Positions 59,822 through 64,000 of a stretch of DNA of 64,000 nucleotides are shown piece after piece. The notes under the pieces are model-generated. The model searched no databases, had not been told where the DNA came from, and saw only the letters and a program-made list of their open reading frames with translations. This stretch comes from Microthrixaceae bacterium (GTDB taxonomy: Bacteria > Actinomycetota > Acidimicrobiia > Acidimicrobiales > Microtrichaceae). The stretch spans positions 186,001 to 250,000 of the forward strand of contig JACJWI010000001.1 of NCBI GenBank assembly GCA_020637215.1, written 5' to 3'. Position 1 is the first letter of the stretch. Each line of letters begins with the position of its first letter. Made by a program: the position numbers and the translations under genes.

Positions 59822-60274
59822 TCAGCGCAGGCGCCGCTCGTAGGTCTGCTCGTAGCGGAACGGGAGCAGGTCGACTGCGGAGACGGCTGCGAGCGCCCCG
59901 CCGGTGGGCAGGATCACGCGCAGACCGCCGTGGAGGTCGGCGAGCACCTGGCGGCAGCGTCCGCACGGCGAGAGCACCCCCCGGTCCTCGTCCCCGACGG
60001 CGACGATCGATTCCAGCTCACCGGCTCCGGCGGCGCGGGCCACACCGAGCACCACCAGCTCCGCACATGGTCCGCCGGTGAAGTGGAACACGTTCACGCC
60101 GGTGTGGATGCGTCCCGACGCGTCCCGAACTGCCGCAGCGACCGTGTGGTTGGCTCCGTCGGAGCAGCGGTCGACCACCTCGGTGGCCGCCGCGATCAGG
60201 TCGCGGTCGGCATCGGTCAGCGGTCCGCAGCGGACGACCTGCGAGTCGATCGGGGTGGGGTTGTCGAGCTCCAT
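59822..60274 (-). CDS. cytidine deaminase fold protein, blasticidin-S-deaminase-like
   Basis: The 150-aa zinc enzyme has TGGPCAELVVLG with zinc-ligand C70 and catalytic E72, and SPCGRCRQVLADLH with C104 and C107. VNVFHFTGGPCAELVVLG and DRGVLSPCGRCRQVL are nearly the wording of fungal blasticidin S deaminase as I recall it, and less like bacterial CDA (HAE or CAERTA). Expected chemistry is deamination of a cytosine ring, perhaps in a nucleoside antibiotic. The start is ATG 60274. It converges on the acyltransferase gene and has no biosynthetic neighbours. Confidence 0.85.
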   Translation of the reverse strand: MELDNPTPIDSQVVRCGPLTDADRDLIAAATEVVDRCSDGANHTVAAAVRDASGRIHTGVNVFHFTGGPCAELVVLGVARAAGAGELESIVAVGDEDRGVLSPCGRCRQVLADLHGGLRVILPTGGALAAVSAVDLLPFRYEQTYERRLR

Positions 60275-60380
60275 CGTGGGCTGGGAGCGTGGACACGCTC
60301 CCCCTCCGCCCACCAACCTGCCACGTCGCGAGATCGGCTGCCGTGATCCTGGGCACCGATCCCCGGGTGAGACTGCTCTG

Positions 60381-61160
60381 TCAGCTCGCCGTCAGCGGTT
60401 CGCACAGACCGAGCGCGTGGCCCGAGATCGAGTTGCCGTAGCCGAACACGCCGGGGTCGATCCATCCGCAGGCGATGTTGCGACCGATCGTGTTGCGCAC
60501 CACGAACAGCGAGTTGGTGCCGGTCCCGGTCGAGTCGTCGGTCCCTGTCAGGGTGATCCCGGCCAGGATCACGTTGCGGTCGATCCGGTTGAACAGGATG
60601 CCGATCCACTCGGAGGTCTGGCCGACCACCGTGAGGTTCCCGTGGATCGCGTTGTTCTTGATCGACCACGGGATCTCCGATCCCCCGCCGAGCACGGTCA
60701 CGTTGCGGTCGACCTCGATCCCGTTGAGGAACACACCGATTGCTCCGTGGATGGAGACGTTGCCCTTGACCGTGATGGTCGAGTGTCCTGCGGGATCGAC
60801 TGCACACGGATGTCCTGAGTTGCCCGTGTACTCCGGCGGCTGGCATCCGAGTCCGACCATCGACCCGGCCCGTCCGATGACGTCACCTCGGACGGTGATC
60901 GTCGCGGGAGCGGACTGAGCGTCGAGCATTGCGCCCTTCTGGACCACCACGCTCCCGTGGACGCGGATCACGGCGCCGGAGTCGACGGTGCACGGGCCGG
61001 CCACGACGACCGAGGCGTACGTTCCCGACGGGATGGGCCCGCCCGTGCAGCGGTACGTGTGGAGTCCTCCTGCGGAGGCGACTCCGGTACCGAAGACCAA
61101 CATGCTCGCGATGGCGAGCACTCCGATTGCGGCACCCTTGGCAGCGGCGATTCTGGTCAT
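60381..61160 (-). CDS. secreted protein with beta-helix-like repeats
   Basis: The 259-aa product has a clear signal peptide (MTRIAAAKG..., hydrophobic core, GVASAGG cleavage) after AAGGAG. The mature part is built of short repeating strands: VRVHGSVVV-, TITVRGDVIG, STITVKGNVSIHGAIGVF and NVTVLGG. Turns are rich in Gly and Asn, typical of a parallel beta-helix. Five Cys include pairs near both ends. No catalytic residues are evident. It could be a cell-surface binding or structural protein. It lies alone on the minus strand. Confidence 0.7.
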   Translation of the reverse strand: MTRIAAAKGAAIGVLAIASMLVFGTGVASAGGLHTYRCTGGPIPSGTYASVVVAGPCTVDSGAVIRVHGSVVVQKGAMLDAQSAPATITVRGDVIGRAGSMVGLGCQPPEYTGNSGHPCAVDPAGHSTITVKGNVSIHGAIGVFLNGIEVDRNVTVLGGGSEIPWSIKNNAIHGNLTVVGQTSEWIGILFNRIDRNVILAGITLTGTDDSTGTGTNSLFVVRNTIGRNIACGWIDPGVFGYGNSISGHALGLCEPLTAS

Positions 61161-61284
61161 CGCTCGCTCCTTCCCTTCACGTTCGGCGAGTTCTCGCCGG
61201 TCACGCCCCCAACATGTCGTCCACCGGAGCCACGGTGAACTCCCGGATGCGAACCTACGCCCACCGACTTCGATGGTCAATGGC

Positions 61285-61797
61285 TCAGCGGGCAGCCGTA
61301 CCGAGCTGCCGGATCATCGTCATCGAGGTGCCCTCCCACCCGAGGTGGAGGAAGTCGAGCCGCTCGTACAGCCGGCGGGCAGGGGATGCGGGATCGACGC
61401 TCAGACTGACCTGGCGACAGCCGCGGACGGCGAGCCGGTCGAGCAGAGTCCTCAGCATGAGCGTCCCCAGGCCACGGCCCCGCCACGGGTCTGCGATGGC
61501 GATGCTGAGCTCGGGGACGTCGGCTGCGACCCAGCCGTAGCCCGGCGCATCCGGGGAGAAGCACCGGGCCCAGCAGGCACCGACGTCGACGCCCTCACAA
61601 GTCGCCACCACACCGACGTCGTCGGGCTGCGTCCCGAAGCCCTCGAAGTAGCGGCGGAGCCGGGGGTCATCGAGCAACGACCGGGAGACCGGGTCGGATC
61701 CGTCGGGCAGGTAGACCGCCTCGACAGTCATCGCCTCCAGGAGCGGCTCGTCAGCGCGGTTGGCATCCCTCAGGTGCGAACGATGCTCCGCTTCCAC
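61285..61797 (-). CDS. GNAT family N-acetyltransferase
   Basis: The 170-aa protein has the GNAT core with acetyl-CoA loop DPWRGRGLGTLMLRTLLDRL (R/Q-x-x-G-x-G/A) and the late strand CRQVSLSVDPASPARRLYER LDF. GTG 61797 is preferred over ATG 61731 because the N-terminal HLRDANRADEPLLEAM is a typical GNAT first strand/helix, and TACCCT lies six bases upstream. The substrate is unknown. Confidence 0.86.
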   Translation of the reverse strand: MEAEHRSHLRDANRADEPLLEAMTVEAVYLPDGSDPVSRSLLDDPRLRRYFEGFGTQPDDVGVVATCEGVDVGACWARCFSPDAPGYGWVAADVPELSIAIADPWRGRGLGTLMLRTLLDRLAVRGCRQVSLSVDPASPARRLYERLDFLHLGWEGTSMTMIRQLGTAAR

Positions 61798-61859
61798 CGC
61801 TCCAGGGTAGGGCCCCGCCCGACGCTCACTCGGGCCACCGGGACCGGTGCGCTGCAGGT

Positions 61860-62279
61860 TCAGGGTGCGCCGGCGTACGTGCCGAAGGACCAGAGGTTCC
61901 CTTCCGGGTCGGCGAGGGCGAACTCGTCTGAGCCGTAGTCGGTGCGGTGCAGCTCCTGCACGACCCGGGCCCCGAGAGAGGCGGCCCGCTCGCAGACGAC
62001 CGATGGATCGGCCGTGACGACGTAGACGCATCCGGCTCCGGTCGGCGCCTTGGAGAACTCGCTGTCAGCCCGTCCGTGGGAGCCGAGCATCACGCCCCCG
62101 CCCTCGGGCCAGCGCAGCACGGCGTGGGCAACGACGCCAACCCCGTCACGTTCTCCGTCACCGGCAACCGTGAAGGTCGACCGGAAGCCGAGAGCCACCA
62201 GGAACTCGATGGCCGCAGGCGCATCGTCGTAGACCAGGCAGGGCCAGACGGTCGGTGCGGGTTGGTCGGTCTCGCTCAT
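61860..62279 (-). CDS. VOC/glyoxalase superfamily protein
   Basis: The 139-aa protein has the paired beta-alpha-beta-beta-beta modules of the vicinal oxygen chelate fold: CLVYDDAPAAIEFLVALGFR at the start and HRTDYGSDEFALADPEGNLW near the end. The second module's Glu/Asp pattern fits metal or resistance-type members (bleomycin-resistance/extradiol-like). It is 10 bp downstream of the AraC gene on the same strand, an arrangement common for such regulators. Confidence 0.85.
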   Translation of the reverse strand: MSETDQPAPTVWPCLVYDDAPAAIEFLVALGFRSTFTVAGDGERDGVGVVAHAVLRWPEGGGVMLGSHGRADSEFSKAPTGAGCVYVVTADPSVVCERAASLGARVVQELHRTDYGSDEFALADPEGNLWSFGTYAGAP

Positions 62280-62289
62280 GGAGCCATCG

Positions 62290-63156
62290 TCACACGGCTT
62301 CGAGATCGTCGTCTTGGATGAATGGGAGCTGTTCGTCAGCCAACCACGCGGTGGGGCTGCGACCCACGATGCGCAACCAGTCACGGTTCATGTGGGCCTG
62401 ATCGGCGTAGCCGCACGCCGCAGCGATCGCGCCCATCGTCGTCCGCGTCCCGGCCTTCAGCAAGGTCACCGATCGCTCGAGACGCAGAAGACGCGCCATC
62501 GTCTTGGGCGGCAGACCGAACTCCGCGGTGAACCGCTCCGCCAGGTGTCGGCGGCTCCAGCCCAGCTCGGTCGCCACGTCTGCGATGCGGACGGCTCCGT
62601 CGGCTGCGGCGAGAACGCTCCAGGTGTCCGAGGCGAGTGAGCCGACCGGTAAGGCTGACGACGCCTGGGAGCGGAGGCGCCGGCCCAGTACGTCGTCGAG
62701 CACAGCGAAGCGGTCCAGCCACGACTCCGATCCGGCCAGCCGTTCCCGGAGCTCGATGACCGTCGAGGTCGACCAGACGTCGGTCATGTCCACCGCGATG
62801 TGAGCCAGCGCACCGGCCGGCATCCCGAAGATCGCGCGGGCGCCCGCCGGGGTGAGGTCGAGCTGGATCCCGTGCTGATTCCCGTCGTGTCGGATCTGGA
62901 CCGCGTGGTCGTGCAGACCGCTGACCATCGCGACGTGATCCGACGCCGTGCCGCTGTGTGGGTCCATCAAGAGGGTCAACGGATCGTCGAAGGTGACGAC
63001 GACGGTCAGGAACCGACCGGGCATGCCGAGGTGCACGCCGGGCGCGAAGCCGAGGTAGCGGTAGCCGACGTAGCGGTCGACGAACGGTCGCAACTCGGCC
63101 GACGGTTGCCGCACCGCCGCGTCCGCGACCTGTGTCACGTCAGCGCTCTCAGCCAC
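62290..63156 (-). CDS. AraC family transcriptional regulator
   Basis: The 288-aa protein has an N-terminal sensor domain (YVGYRYLGFAPGVHLGMPGR, LDLTPAGARAIFGMPAGAL) and a C-terminal double helix-turn-helix at about residues 195-275 (IADVATELGWSRRHLAERFT and IAAACGYADQAHMNRDWLRI). GTG 63156 begins the protein. The VOC gene follows within 10 bp, so the two form a small operon, probably with the VOC protein as its response product. Confidence 0.9.
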   Translation of the reverse strand: MAESADVTQVADAAVRQPSAELRPFVDRYVGYRYLGFAPGVHLGMPGRFLTVVVTFDDPLTLLMDPHSGTASDHVAMVSGLHDHAVQIRHDGNQHGIQLDLTPAGARAIFGMPAGALAHIAVDMTDVWSTSTVIELRERLAGSESWLDRFAVLDDVLGRRLRSQASSALPVGSLASDTWSVLAAADGAVRIADVATELGWSRRHLAERFTAEFGLPPKTMARLLRLERSVTLLKAGTRTTMGAIAAACGYADQAHMNRDWLRIVGRSPTAWLADEQLPFIQDDDLEAV

Positions 63157-63302
63157 CCGGTCGTCGAGCGGACGCGGTTGAGATCGGACGAGGGAGCACG
63201 AGCGGAGGGTAGACCCGGGTCACGTCAGCGTCGCTGGCAGCGCAAATCGATGTGTTGCATCCACGTCCCTCCGGGCACCCGTGGATCATAACGTACTAGC
63301 GT

Positions 63303-63700
63303 GGATGGCGACGCGGCACCGTGATCGGGGCCACCTCGTCGCCTGATGTCGCGGTCGTGCGCCTCGACGAGGAGACTGAGGGAGTCCCGTCGTTCGAGGT
63401 GGTTCGAGCACTGTCTGGCCGCACGGGTACCGACACCAGCGGGGACCCATCGTCGACGCTTCCGGTGATGTCATCGGCGTCCACACATGGGGAACCTTCG
63501 ACCGCTCCCATTGGTTCGGCCAGGACGGCGACACCGTTCGCTCCACCGTGAACGACATCTTCTCCCGACCCCGAACGGGGACGAACGAGCTGCATGCCGC
63601 CATCGGACAGCTTCGTGGTCGTCCACGGCGTGACCGATGCCGACCCGCTCAAGTTGAAAGCATCACCGATGACCCGCGGCCTCGGTGCTCACCGACCTCC
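63303..63700 (+). pseudogene. trypsin-like (S1) serine protease remnant with frameshift
   Basis: In one frame 63321-63440 encodes SPDVAVVRLDEETEGVPSF, a trypsin-like catalytic-Asp strand. In the next frame 63441 onward encodes GPIVDASGDVIGVHTWGTF, the segment after the catalytic Ser, continuing to about 63700. Adding one G to the GGGG at 63441-63444 joins them as DTSGGPIVD, the Ser box. The N-terminal half with the catalytic His is missing; a TAG precedes the remnant at 63297. The region 63157-63300 before it holds no gene I can support. Confidence 0.6.
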
Positions 63701-63702
63701 CC

Positions 63703-64000
63703 TCAGGCGGCGGTGAGGAGGTGGTGGAGCAGTTCGTCGAGCGCGTAGGCGGTGAGGTGTTCGCCGCCGCCGTGGCAGCGACACGAATCAGCCCCGATGT
63801 CTGGTGGCGGTTCGGGTGGGTGTGTCTGGTGTGGCAGCACCGCAACATCGGCGTGTGGTCCGGGTGTCGGGCCTGGCGGGCCGGCGGATCCGAGGCAGCG
63901 GGTTCGGTCGTAGAAGGTGAGTTGGCTGCCGTGTCGGATGATCTGCCAGCGTTTCCGGTGCAGTTCGTGGTGATGGAAGCTGCACAACAAGACACCGTTG
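63703..64000 (-). CDS. HNH endonuclease, DUF222-type (partial; 5' end outside the window)
   Basis: Reading from the right edge, the minus strand gives NGVLLCSFHHHELHRKRWQI, the C-terminal HNH motif (Cys, His-His-His, His) of the large DUF222/13E12-like HNH family common in actinomycetes. A Pro-rich tail and DELLHHLL end follow, to the stop at 63703. Only about the last 99 residues are visible. These genes are often multicopy and mobile-looking, and here it abuts the protease remnant. Confidence 0.72.
   Translation of the reverse strand, partial: NGVLLCSFHHHELHRKRWQIIRHGSQLTFYDRTRCLGSAGPPGPTPGPHADVAVLPHQTHPPEPPPDIGADSCRCHGGGEHLTAYALDELLHHLLTAA

Noticed and set aside
1..64000. tRNA, rRNA, CRISPR arrays, insertion sequences, prophage
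   Set aside because: I looked through the gaps between genes and saw no cloverleaf-like sequence, direct repeat array, transposase or phage gene. A covariance-model search would be needed to exclude small RNAs.

Overview
The window is GC-rich DNA from an actinomycete-type bacterium. Coding density is high, GTG starts are frequent, and gene junctions often overlap as ATGA or GTGA. The family mix suggests a soil, aquatic or wastewater Actinomycetota such as Acidimicrobiia: AidB-like acyl-CoA dehydrogenase, fused CydDC, PPK2, a wax ester synthase/DGAT, several flavin monooxygenases, many TetR regulators and a DUF222/HNH-type endonuclease tail. That placement is inference; no rRNA or other phylogenetic marker is present. 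I saw no tRNA, CRISPR array or insertion sequence.

Layout. 1-7.6 kb: an exopolysaccharide locus on the + strand (membrane protein, sugar nucleotidyltransferase, secreted Agd3-like polysaccharide deacetylase, single-pass protein, UDP-sugar dehydrogenase, epimerase). 7.6-12.3 kb: a broken glutathionyl-hydroquinone reductase, an SDR/carboxymuconolactone decarboxylase pair, an SGNH lipoprotein, a diiron ferritin-like protein and a tiny lipoprotein. 12.4-22 kb: AidB-like flavoprotein, CydDC, a LysR regulator divergent from glpD, and an alkyl-DHAP-synthase-like flavoprotein. 22-32.2 kb: TetR-controlled lipid and xenobiotic genes (sulfatase, haloalkane dehalogenase, CrtC/AttH-like protein, alpha/beta hydrolase, diiron protein). 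32.2-37.7 kb: PPK2, methyltransferase, Baeyer-Villiger monooxygenase, SDR, DUF808 protein.

37.7-43.2 kb holds the most striking unit. Six minus-strand genes, every junction overlapping, encode a cytochrome-b-like membrane protein, a nitrate-reductase-like molybdopterin enzyme, a four-cluster ferredoxin, a Tat-type Rieske protein, a 69-aa membrane protein and an HPP-family membrane protein. A hemerythrin gene diverges from it. 43.8-52.2 kb: GMC oxidoreductase, saccharopine-dehydrogenase-like protein, hydrolases, and a flavin monooxygenase interrupted by an in-frame TAG beside an intact TetR gene.

52.3-59.8 kb carries alcohol dehydrogenase, PEP synthase, a second alcohol dehydrogenase, a kinase-like/AAA fusion and a wax ester synthase/DGAT. 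Two palindromes resembling the mycobacterial DosR box lie before PEP synthase and before the acyltransferase, which suggests a dormancy or hypoxia regulon. 59.8-64 kb: a blasticidin-S-deaminase-like protein, a secreted beta-helix-like protein, GNAT, VOC and AraC genes, a frameshifted trypsin-like protease remnant and the 3' end of an HNH endonuclease gene.

Several genes have a TANNNT-like hexamer 6-7 nt before the start codon, as expected for leaderless mRNAs. Others have clear GGAGG-type ribosome sites.
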